Shown one piece after another: positions 1-5,875 of a stretch of DNA of 12,831 nt (position 1 is the first letter of the stretch; every line of letters starts with the position of its first letter). The position numbers and the translations under genes are program-made. A model generated the notes under the pieces. That model did no database searches. It saw nothing but the letters and a program-made list of their open reading frames with translations, and was not told the DNA's origin. Origin of the DNA: Bacillota bacterium (lineage in GTDB: Bacteria > Bacillota > Clostridia > Acetivibrionales > DSM-1351); contig JAEZIU010000026.1 in the NCBI GenBank assembly GCA_023436485.1, positions 1-12,831 of the forward strand, given 5' to 3'.

Positions 1-107
1 ATATTATCACGGGGACTAATGCTGCATACGCGTCTGTGAAACTATACTGCGACAGGCCTCTCAATAATGGAGGAAAGGTTCAGACAATAGTCATCAGTAT
101 GAAATAG
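1..107 (+). CDS. 3' end of an unidentified protein (partial)
   Basis: An open frame enters from the left edge (first full codon at 3) and ends at TAG 105-107, giving 34 C-terminal residues that finish in VQTIVISMK. The other two forward frames are closed early by stops. The piece is a polar, beta-rich-looking tail with one cysteine. It is too short for me to assign a family. A strong terminator follows 34 bases downstream, which supports this being the true end of a gene and of its transcript. Confidence 0.6.
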   Translation, partial: IITGTNAAYASVKLYCDRPLNNGGKVQTIVISMK

Positions 108-140
108 GTTTCCAATACAAAAAGAATAAATTTAAGCTGA

Positions 141-187
141 AAGATGTAATCCTATAGAACTTATAAAACGGGATTACATCTTTTTTA
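141..187 (+). terminator. Rho-independent terminator of the partial left-edge gene
   Basis: A perfect 12-bp stem pairs 141-152 (AAGATGTAATCC) with 171-182. The loop is 18 bases, and the second arm runs into a T tract at 181-186. It separates the left-edge gene from the DUF3243 gene. Confidence 0.9.
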
Positions 188-206
188 TTGCTCAAAATTA
201 AGAAAA

Positions 207-226
207 AATTTTTCCATGGAAAAATT
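207..226. repeat. 20-bp perfect palindrome upstream of the DUF3243 gene
   Basis: AATTTTTCC/ATGGAAAAATT-type symmetry is perfect over 20 bp, centred on CCATGG between 216 and 217. It overlaps the putative -35 box at 225-230. It could be a dimer-binding operator; no known box is recognised. Confidence 0.6.
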
Positions 227-253
227 GTATATATTTGCTGATTTTACTAATAA
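225..253 (+). promoter_or_regulatory. Possible sigma-A promoter of the DUF3243 gene
   Basis: TTGTAT at 225-230, a 17-base spacer and TAATAA at 248-253 form a moderate match to a sigma-A promoter between the upstream terminator and the ATG at 284. The -35 box overlaps the end of a 20-bp perfect palindrome (207-226), so the site may be under repressor control; that is inference. Confidence 0.4.
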
Positions 254-283
254 TAATATCAACAATAGCTTGGAGGTGAAAAA

Positions 284-541
284 ATGCATTCTGATTCAGA
301 AACTTCTGAATGGGAGAAATGGAAATCCAGCCTGGGAAAGGTAGTGAATACAGCAGAGGCAGCAGGTATGTCCGAACGAACAGTTGACAGTATTGCATAT
401 AGAGTCGGTAACGTACTTAATGCAGTTGTTGATCCGAACAATGTTCATCAACGGGTTTTAAAAGAACTGTGGAAAGTAGGAGATGATGAGGAAAAAAAGA
501 CACTTGCCAATATGATTGTAAAATTGGTTAAAAACGATTAG
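284..541 (+). CDS. DUF3243 family small protein (YmfJ-like)
   Basis: This is an 85-residue soluble protein with no signal peptide or membrane segment. The pattern of WEKWKSSLGK near the N terminus (about residues 10-19), AGMSERTVDSIA in the middle, and a C-terminal ELWKVGDDEEKKTLANMIVKLV is that of the DUF3243 family, which includes Bacillus subtilis YmfJ. Its length is normal for the family and the gene looks intact. The molecular function of the family is not established. The start is fixed by GGAGGTG at 272-278, five bases before ATG. It appears to be its own unit: a terminator lies upstream, and the next gene begins 89 bases downstream after an inverted repeat but no clear terminator. Confidence 0.9.
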   Translation: MHSDSETSEWEKWKSSLGKVVNTAEAAGMSERTVDSIAYRVGNVLNAVVDPNNVHQRVLKELWKVGDDEEKKTLANMIVKLVKND

Positions 542-550
542 AAAGAATAT

Positions 551-587
551 TTTTGTATAACATAACGCCTTATGATCCTATACAAAA
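551..587. repeat. Inverted repeat TTTTGTATA / TATACAAAA upstream of the FMN-domain lipoprotein
   Basis: Perfect 9-bp arms lie at 551-559 and 579-587 with a 19-base spacer. No T tract follows, so it does not look like a terminator. It sits just before the AT-rich TATATATAA stretch (592-600) that could act as a -10 region for the gene at 631, which is where an operator could lie. Function is inference. Confidence 0.4.
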
Positions 588-630
588 GGATTATATATAA
601 ATTAAAAACATTATATAGGAGGAAACTTTT

Positions 631-1182
631 ATGAAAAAGATTTTTGCATTAGTTATAACATTAGGATTAGTTTTAAGTATGGCAGCATGTAATAAGGCAA
701 ACACCCCCGGACCTTCAACAACATCACCATCACCCACTTTAAAAACACCGACTACTACTTCACCTACATCACCTGCACAAACTTCTCCATCACCGGGAAA
801 AGCATCTCAGTCCACTGCGACAGCTACTCCTTCAAAATCAGCTCAGGCAGGAAGCTACAAAGATGGAACCTTTTCTGCAAAAGGTGACCCATGGGAAAAC
901 GGACAGGAAGAAGCTATGGTAACGGTTAAGAGCGGAAAAATTTCCGACGTGTCATTGAAAAGATTAACAAAGGATGGTAAAGCTGAGGTTGATTACAGTT
1001 TGTTTGATGGTAAGGTTCATGATGGGAAACAGTACCCTAATCTGAAAGAATTTAAGGAAACAATGGCAAAGAAAATGGTTGAAAAACAAAGTGCACAGGT
1101 TGATACCATTGCAAGTGCGACAACAACAACAAAGAATTGGACAATAGCAGCACAGAGAGCACTTGACAAAGCTAAGAAATAA
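631..1182 (+). CDS. Secreted lipoprotein with FMN-binding-like domain
   Basis: The 183-residue product has a lipoprotein signal peptide (two lysines, hydrophobic core 4-16, then MAAC with the lipidated cysteine at 20). A Pro/Ser/Thr-rich linker follows at about 23-74, and then one C-terminal domain at about 75-182. That domain reads like the FMN-binding family found in RnfG/NqrC-type proteins: YKDGTFSAKG, then MVTVKSGKISDVSL, and near the end VDTIASATTTT (157-167), which aligns with the usual VDAVSGATxTS. In the known proteins the Thr of SGAT carries covalent FMN attached by ApbE. Here Ser-Gly is replaced by Ala-Ser, so covalent flavin is uncertain. The likely role is extracytoplasmic redox or flavin binding at the membrane surface. 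AGGAGG at 617-622 sets the start, and a strong terminator follows. No electron-transfer partner is adjacent. Confidence 0.75.
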   Translation: MKKIFALVITLGLVLSMAACNKANTPGPSTTSPSPTLKTPTTTSPTSPAQTSPSPGKASQSTATATPSKSAQAGSYKDGTFSAKGDPWENGQEEAMVTVKSGKISDVSLKRLTKDGKAEVDYSLFDGKVHDGKQYPNLKEFKETMAKKMVEKQSAQVDTIASATTTTKNWTIAAQRALDKAKK

Positions 1183-1186
1183 AATA

Positions 1187-1231
1187 AAAAAATCCGGGCG
1201 TATAAACATGTATATATTCCCGGATTTTTTT
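1187..1231 (+). terminator. Rho-independent terminator after the FMN-domain lipoprotein
   Basis: The stem of 1187-1198 (AAAAAATCCGGG) pairs with 1219-1230, with a 20-base loop and a T run at 1225-1231. The arms are perfect at the GC-rich core ATCCGGG/CCCGGAT. Confidence 0.9.
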
Positions 1232-1255
1232 ATATATTTTTTTATGTAATTATTG

Positions 1256-1261
1256 TATAAT
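1256..1261 (+). promoter_or_regulatory. -10 element for the THF riboswitch/folT transcript
   Basis: A perfect TATAAT lies 16 bases before the riboswitch aptamer, so a start near 1268 would place the aptamer at the very 5' end of the RNA. The -35 position is AT-rich with no good match, as it overlaps the tail of the preceding terminator. Confidence 0.5.
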
Positions 1262-1276
1262 TATGCATATAAAAAC

Positions 1277-1386
1277 TGGCAGAGTAGATTTTTGTGCGTT
1301 AAGTGCCGGAAGGACGGGAAGTTGCCTTTCGGACGAAAAACAATGAATTTTATTGTTTGCGGTACAAATATCGCATTCCGCTGCCA
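1277..1386 (+). promoter_or_regulatory. Tetrahydrofolate (THF, folT-type) riboswitch aptamer
   Basis: Closing stem P1 pairs TGGCAG (1277-1282) with CTGCCA (1381-1386). Between them lie the conserved blocks of the THF riboswitch in the right order: GAGTAGA directly after P1, GTGCGTTAAGTG, GGACGAAA in the middle, and GCATTCCGCTGCC at the 3' end. The position directly upstream of a folate transporter gene agrees with the known class. It is predicted to bind reduced folates and lower folT expression. Confidence 0.92.
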
Positions 1387-1446
1387 CCAAAAAGGGAATA
1401 CCTCTTTTGTGTGGCTTCTATTATTTTTAAGGGGCTTTTTATTTTG
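1383..1446 (+). terminator. folT attenuator: antiterminator/terminator switch of the THF riboswitch
   Basis: GCCAC (1383-1387), which includes the 3' arm of P1, can pair with GTGGC (1411-1415) and is helped by internal AAAA/TTTT and GG/CC pairs. This would form an antiterminator that excludes P1. Alternatively GCTTCT (1414-1419) pairs with AGGGGC (1430-1435) (two G-U pairs, 10-base loop), or CCTCTT (1401-1406) with AAGGGG (1429-1434). Both are followed by the T-rich run from 1436. Ligand binding would keep P1 and release the terminator, giving repression. The pairings are read from the sequence; the switching model is inference. Confidence 0.7.
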
Positions 1447-1474
1447 TCCCGCACATTAAAAGGAGGTATACATA

Positions 1475-1999
1475 GTGTACGGCAATGTCAAAAAAATGGT
1501 TTTGGCAAGTTTATTTATTGCCATTGAAATTATTACTACAAGATTTTTATCTATTCAGACACCAATTATCAGAATATCATTGGACTTTATTCCTGTAGCA
1601 TTATCGGCAATTATACTTGGTCCTTATACAGCAGGTGTAGCAGCTGCTCTAGCAGATATTTTAGGTATGTTGATTTTCTCTAACGGAGGAGCCTACTTCC
1701 CGGGTTTCACATTCAGCTCGTTTGTATCAGGTTTCTTATATGGAATTATACTTTTTAAAAAGAAAATAACTATAAAAAGATGCTTTTTAGCAGTCCTCGC
1801 AGTATTGATTTCAACATCCTTGGTACTTAATACAATATGGCTTGTGATTATCACAAACAAGGCAGCATTCGCCATATTAAGTGCCAGAATCGTCAAAGAT
1901 TTAATAATGCTGCCAATACAAACTTTTTTTATTTATTATGTATGGAGTGCAATTAAATCTACAGTAAAAAGTACTTTAATATTTTATAAGACTTTTTAA
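1475..1999 (+). CDS. folT: FolT, folate-specific S component of an ECF transporter
   Basis: This is a 174-residue integral membrane protein with about six hydrophobic segments, the usual size for an ECF S component. Family signatures include an N-terminal MVLASLFIAIEIITTRFLSI, FIPVALSAIILGPYTAGVAAALADILG (about 38-64), GGAYFPGFTFSSF (about 71-83) and, later, LNTIWL and RIVKDLIMLPIQ. It binds folate outside and delivers it when joined to the EcfT/EcfA1/EcfA2 module, which is not encoded here, so it likely shares a module encoded elsewhere. The THF riboswitch directly upstream independently supports the substrate. The start is GTG at 1475, with AGGAGG at 1461-1466 eight bases before it; no in-frame ATG has a comparable site. 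Confidence 0.93.
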   Translation: MYGNVKKMVLASLFIAIEIITTRFLSIQTPIIRISLDFIPVALSAIILGPYTAGVAAALADILGMLIFSNGGAYFPGFTFSSFVSGFLYGIILFKKKITIKRCFLAVLAVLISTSLVLNTIWLVIITNKAAFAILSARIVKDLIMLPIQTFFIYYVWSAIKSTVKSTLIFYKTF

Positions 2000-2046
2000 A
2001 TGCTTTTACGTATTTATTATAAATGATAATTAGGAGTTGAGGAATT

Positions 2047-2943
2047 TTGAAAAAGAAGTTTTTTTCGTCTATTGCAATTATATCAATTGTTAGCATGCTT
2101 TTTCTGACAGCCGGGTGCGGAGTAAGGGTAAACGGTAAGGATTATACATTATTCAAAGCAGATCATCAAAATGACAAAAATAGCAACACAGTCATTAGAG
2201 AAGAAGCTATCGGAAGTGAGTCGGAAGAGGGCAACAGTAAAATTATTGAAGAAATTGGAACCGGAGAAGTTCTCAATATAAACAATAATGCCGGAAACAT
2301 AACCGTTAAAAAGTCTGATGATACCAAGCTTGTTGTCGAAATTCAAAAAAAGGTAAGAGGGGTATCTTCTCAAGAGATAAAAGACGTATTTCGTAGTATG
2401 AATGTACGCTTGGAGCGAGATGGTAATAACTTACATGTTGTGTTGAAGACAAAAAACGGTAAGGATTTTTGGGATTGGAATAAACTCGAATTAGGCCTTT
2501 TGAAGTGTAGTATAAATTTTATTGTGTCGGTTCCCGAAGGAATAAAGGAACTAAATACAGAGACGGGAGCGGGCAATATTGATATCAAAGACATATCTGC
2601 CCAAATATCCGCTAATACAGGAGCCGGAAATATTGAGCTTGATAATGTCTCAGCCACAGGAGATACAACACTGGAAACCGGTACGGGTAATGTAGATTTT
2701 GACGGAGTTATAGACAAAATTACTTCATTAAACGCCTCAACAGGAGTTGGAAACGTAAGACTGAAAGTGCCGGAGAATACAAAGATGTCCCTTAATGCAG
2801 AAACAGGTCTTGGACGTTTATCAGGGTTCTTTGTAGATTCAGATGAAAAAGTCAAGAACAGTTTTGATGGAGAAATAAATGGCGGCGGACCGGAGATAAA
2901 CTTAAGTACAGGTGTTGGAAACACAGAAGTTGATAGACAATAA
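2047..2943 (+). CDS. DUF4097-like repeat lipoprotein
   Basis: The 298-residue product has a lipoprotein signal peptide (KKK, hydrophobic core 8-20, then LTAGC with the lipidated cysteine at 24), so it should be anchored on the outer face of the membrane. The rest resembles the DUF4097 putative-adhesin fold: short beta-strands with a repeated TG-x-GN turn at about residues 173, 191, 211, 232, 253 (as TGLGR) and 288, spaced roughly 18-35 residues, as expected for stacked beta coils. A divergent first turn, NNNAGN, is at about 79-84. The function of such proteins is not established; cell-surface or envelope-stress roles are common guesses. The start is TTG at 2047 after AGGAG (2032-2036), directly before the signal peptide lysines. 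It lies 47 bases after folT with no terminator between, so read-through from folT is possible. Confidence 0.8.
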   Translation: MKKKFFSSIAIISIVSMLFLTAGCGVRVNGKDYTLFKADHQNDKNSNTVIREEAIGSESEEGNSKIIEEIGTGEVLNINNNAGNITVKKSDDTKLVVEIQKKVRGVSSQEIKDVFRSMNVRLERDGNNLHVVLKTKNGKDFWDWNKLELGLLKCSINFIVSVPEGIKELNTETGAGNIDIKDISAQISANTGAGNIELDNVSATGDTTLETGTGNVDFDGVIDKITSLNASTGVGNVRLKVPENTKMSLNAETGLGRLSGFFVDSDEKVKNSFDGEINGGGPEINLSTGVGNTEVDRQ

Positions 2944-2989
2944 AAAAATGCCGTTCATAACACTTTATGGTGTATGGACGGCGTTTTTT
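2944..2989. terminator. Bidirectional terminator between the DUF4097 lipoprotein and the convergent acidic-protein gene
   Basis: GCCGT at 2950-2954 pairs with ACGGC at 2978-2982, continued inward by CATA/TATG and CAC/GTG pairs. It is flanked by an A run at 2942-2948 and a T run at 2984-2989. The symmetry gives a T tract on both strands, so it can end the upstream gene and the minus-strand gene that stops at 3001. Confidence 0.88.
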
Positions 2990-3000
2990 ATAATAAGCTT

Positions 3001-3606
3001 TTATAGGACTGCCTTTAGTGAAAGCCATAGAATGTCACAAAGTTCGCAGTTGTTAGTATCGACTGAATACATTTCAGCTAAAGAAGTATTTTTTCCCATA
3101 TCAAAGGTTTTATCATCAAAGGCAACTGACAGCGAAAACTCGCAGTCACCGAAGTTCTTACGCCCAAGGATATCTATCATTTGTCCTATATCCAGTAACG
3201 GTAGACAATCCTCTTTGCTAAAGGATTCGGGCCTTTGAAGCTCAAAGCTGAAATCTTCATCAATGGAGAAATCTTCCGCAAAATCATCATTAAGAGTATC
3301 CTCAGAATCATCCACAGAATCTTCCACAGAATCTTCTGTACAATCTTCATTACCCTCAGCATTTTCAGTCACTGTGAAAAGATTGTCAGGCATAAATTTC
3401 ATATCGTATAGAATTATATCATTACGCTTGGTTATGTTTAGTCCTCCTATAACAAATGTAATTTTCTTGTATTTTTCTTCGGCGGCATCTACACAGACAT
3501 TGGCAACAGCGACATCATATGCCTGTGGAATCCACAAATCACAGAGATTTTGCTTTTGTTCAACTGTCAGTTCCGCAAGATCATTATCAGTTATTCTAAG
3601 TTTCAT
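3001..3606 (-). CDS. Acidic protein of unknown function
   Basis: I do not recognise this 201-residue protein. It has no signal peptide or membrane segment and should be cytoplasmic. Two ordinary-looking lobes (about 1-81 and 124-201) flank a highly acidic, probably disordered segment (about 82-123) with repeats such as EDSVEDSVDDSED. The N lobe contains strand-like KKITFVIGG and DIILYDMKFM; the C lobe holds FSLSVAFDDKTFDMG and CELCDILWLSL. Six cysteines are scattered, with one CxxC-like CELC near the end. The start is supported by GGAGG (plus-strand 3615-3619) eight bases before ATG and by a good promoter. The acidic segment is encoded by a 12-bp tandem repeat (3303-3350), so its length may vary between strains. 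It is divergent from the topoisomerase genes, but nothing shows a functional link. Confidence 0.8.
   Translation of the reverse strand: MKLRITDNDLAELTVEQKQNLCDLWIPQAYDVAVANVCVDAAEEKYKKITFVIGGLNITKRNDIILYDMKFMPDNLFTVTENAEGNEDCTEDSVEDSVDDSEDTLNDDFAEDFSIDEDFSFELQRPESFSKEDCLPLLDIGQMIDILGRKNFGDCEFSLSVAFDDKTFDMGKNTSLAEMYSVDTNNCELCDILWLSLKAVL
3303..3350. repeat. Four imperfect 12-bp tandem repeats inside the acidic-protein gene
   Basis: Units read on the plus strand are CAGAATCATCCA, CAGAATCTTCCA, CAGAATCTTCTG and TACAATCTTCAT. They are in phase with the reading frame of the minus-strand gene and encode its E-D-S/C-x repeats, so unit gain or loss would change the length of the acidic linker without a frameshift. 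Confidence 0.85.
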
Positions 3607-3672
3607 ACTGTTTTCCTCCGCTTGGATAGGCTTAATATTTAGGAAAATTGTACCAATTTTATCCTTAAAAAT

Positions 3673-3701
3673 ATTATATTATAAAGTTTGTTTCTTGTCA
3701 T
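3673..3701 (-). promoter_or_regulatory. Sigma-A promoter of the acidic-protein gene
   Basis: Read on the minus strand, ATGACA (plus 3701-3696) is followed by a 17-base spacer and a perfect TATAAT (plus 3678-3673). The predicted start lies about 60 bases before the ATG. Confidence 0.7.
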
Positions 3702-3762
3702 AAATATTTTAATTTTAAGTCGTCAGAATACACCGTACAGCTTTAAAGTTAGTTTATAACAC

Positions 3763-3790
3763 TTGACAGAGAACACAAGTTTGATAAATA
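3763..3790 (+). promoter_or_regulatory. Probable sigma-A promoter of the topoisomerase operon
   Basis: A perfect TTGACA at 3763-3768, a 16-base spacer and a weaker TAAATA at 3785-3790 place a transcript start near 3797, about 40 bases before the ATG of the B subunit. It diverges from the promoter of the acidic-protein gene. Confidence 0.55.
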
Positions 3791-3836
3791 ATGTTTAGGT
3801 GGATTAATATATAAGTATTTTATGGAGGTTTTACAA

Positions 3837-5819
3837 ATGACAAAGGAAATTAGAAAGAACGAATATGGTAATGAGAGTATTTCATCACTCAAAGGAGCCG
3901 ATAGGGTAAGGCTTCGCCCGGGTGTTATATTCGGTTCTGATGGTCTGGACGGCTGTGAACATTCTTTCTTTGAAATTTTGTCAAACTCGATTGATGAGGC
4001 TAGAGAAGGCCATGGTAATGTTATAGAAGTTACAAGGTTTGCAGACAAATCAATAATGGTTCAGGACTGGGGAAGAGGGTTGCCGGTAGATTTCAATACA
4101 AAAGAGGAACGTTTCAATTGGGAGCTTGTTTATTGCGAACTTTATGCAGGCGGAAAGTATCAGAACAATTCCGGCGAAAACTATGAGTACAGTCTCGGAT
4201 TAAACGGTCTTGGAGCATGTGCAACCCAATATAGCTCAGAATACTTTGATGTTAAAGTATTTCGTGACGGATACAAATACGACCTTCACTTTGAAAAGGG
4301 TGAAAATGTCGGAGGATTAAAAAAAGAAAAATGTAAATACGATAAAACATCTACCATTCAGAAATGGAGACCTGATATAGATGTTTTCACGGATATAGAT
4401 ATACCTCTGGAACATTATCAGACGGTATTAAAAAAACAAGCAGTAGTTAATGCAGGGCTTAAATTTATATTAAAGGATGAAGAATCAGGGGAAACCTTTA
4501 TTTATATTTATGAGGATGGAATAGTTGATTATGTAAAGGAAATAACAAAAGATACAGGATTTACTGAAATTCAGTACTATGAGGGTTCTGCAAAGGGTAA
4601 GGACAGAGAAGACAAGCAGGAATACAAGGTGAAGATGCAGATTGCCTTCTGTTTTAACAATCAAACCAATCTTTTGGAGTATTATCATAATTCAAGCTTC
4701 CTTGAGTATGGCGGTGCCCCGGACAAGGCTGTAAAAAATGCATTGATATATGAAATTGACAAGAGTATAAAGGCAAGGGGAAAATATAACAAGGACGAAT
4801 CAAAAATAACCTTTGCGGACATTGAGGACAGTCTTATACTGGTTGTTAATTCTTTTTCAACAATAACCAGTTATGAGAACCAGACAAAGAAATCCATAAC
4901 CAACAAGTTTATTCAGGAAGCCATGACTGATTTTCTGAAGCAGCAACTGGAGATTTACTTTATAGAAAATAAGATTGAGAGTGATAGAATTATAGAGCAG
5001 ATTCTGGTTAACAAAAGGAGCAGGGAAACCGCCGAAAAGACCAGAATCAATATCAAAAAGAAGCTCAGCGGCAACGTGGATATTTCCAATAGGGTAAAGA
5101 AATTTGTTGACTGCCGTACAAAGGATATAACCAAAAGAGAGATATATATTGTTGAGGGAGATTCTGCACTTGGAGCGTGTAAACTGGGAAGGAATGCAGA
5201 ATTCCAGGCTATTATGCCTATAAGAGGAAAAATTCTTAATTGTCTTAAAGCCGAATACGACAGTATTTTCAAAAATGAAATAATTACAGATCTTTTGAAG
5301 GTACTGGGCTGTGGCGTGGAAATTAAATCAAAGCATAACAAGGATTTAAATACATTTGATCTGGCAAACCTCAGATGGGATAAGGTAATTATCTGTACAG
5401 ATGCTGATGTTGACGGTTTCCAAATCAGAACGTTGATTCTTACCATGCTTTACAGGCTTGTCCCTACACTTTTGGGTGTTGGTAAAGTATTTATAGCAGA
5501 GTCACCTTTATTTGAGATTACCTGCAAAAACAAATCCTATTTTGCATACACAGAAAAGGAAAAAGCAGAAATTATGACAAAGCTTGAAGGCACAAAGTAC
5601 ACCATCCAGCGTTCAAAAGGACTTGGCGAAAATGAACCTGAAATGATGTGGCAGACAACTATGAATCCCGTCTCAAGACGATTGATAAAGGTAATGCCAA
5701 GCGATGTTGAGAAAACTACTATGATGTTTGATATACTGCTGGGAGAAAATCTGGCAGGCAGAAAACAGTTTATTGAGGATCATGGCAGTAAATATCTTGA
5801 TATGATAGATGTAAGCTAA
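3837..5819 (+). CDS. Divergent type IIA topoisomerase subunit B (ParE/GyrB family)
   Basis: This is the ATPase/TOPRIM subunit, 660 residues, a normal length for ParE. Domains in order: GHKL ATPase with FFEILSNSIDEA (E46, N50, D53), DWGRGLP (77-83), YAGGKY (103-108) and LGLNGLGA (120-127); transducer ending in the QTK loop (349-351); TOPRIM with EGDSALGACKLGR (440-452), PIRGKILN and TDADVDGFQIRT (521-532); and the tail QRSKGLGENEPEMMWQTTMNP (591-611). Catalytic and metal residues are present. Odd points against GyrB/ParE: the DNGRG box has Trp for Asn, and the usual GGLHG is LGLNG. There is no large GyrB-type insertion. I choose ATG 3837, because the in-frame ATG at 3822 overlaps the GGAGG (3824-3828) that serves 3837. 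The A subunit follows 56 bases downstream in the same operon. It should power strand passage (decatenation or relaxation). Confidence 0.9.
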   Translation: MTKEIRKNEYGNESISSLKGADRVRLRPGVIFGSDGLDGCEHSFFEILSNSIDEAREGHGNVIEVTRFADKSIMVQDWGRGLPVDFNTKEERFNWELVYCELYAGGKYQNNSGENYEYSLGLNGLGACATQYSSEYFDVKVFRDGYKYDLHFEKGENVGGLKKEKCKYDKTSTIQKWRPDIDVFTDIDIPLEHYQTVLKKQAVVNAGLKFILKDEESGETFIYIYEDGIVDYVKEITKDTGFTEIQYYEGSAKGKDREDKQEYKVKMQIAFCFNNQTNLLEYYHNSSFLEYGGAPDKAVKNALIYEIDKSIKARGKYNKDESKITFADIEDSLILVVNSFSTITSYENQTKKSITNKFIQEAMTDFLKQQLEIYFIENKIESDRIIEQILVNKRSRETAEKTRINIKKKLSGNVDISNRVKKFVDCRTKDITKREIYIVEGDSALGACKLGRNAEFQAIMPIRGKILNCLKAEYDSIFKNEIITDLLKVLGCGVEIKSKHNKDLNTFDLANLRWDKVIICTDADVDGFQIRTLILTMLYRLVPTLLGVGKVFIAESPLFEITCKNKSYFAYTEKEKAEIMTKLEGTKYTIQRSKGLGENEPEMMWQTTMNPVSRRLIKVMPSDVEKTTMMFDILLGENLAGRKQFIEDHGSKYLDMIDVS

Positions 5820-5875
5820 TAAAACTAAGATTACTTCATTTTAAATATATAGGAATAATAGGAAAGAGGCAAAAA

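Noticed and set aside
1253..1527. Two overlapping plus-strand reading frames (68 and 74 codons)
   Set aside because: They run through the THF riboswitch and its attenuator, have no ribosome-binding site and no protein-like composition.
2370..2924. 184-codon open frame on the minus strand
   Set aside because: It is antisense to the DUF4097-like gene and stays open because of that gene's regular repeats; no ribosome-binding site supports it.
3303..3350. Tandem 12-bp units as a possible CRISPR-like array
   Set aside because: Units are short, contiguous without spacers, in frame with a gene and imperfect, so they are a coding minisatellite.
3263..3703. 146-codon plus-strand frame opposite the acidic-protein gene
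   Set aside because: Its Ser-rich start is the complement of the 12-bp repeats, and the minus-strand gene has the promoter and ribosome-binding site.
4955..5446. 163-codon minus-strand frame inside the topoisomerase B gene
   Set aside because: It is antisense to the conserved TOPRIM region and has no independent signals.
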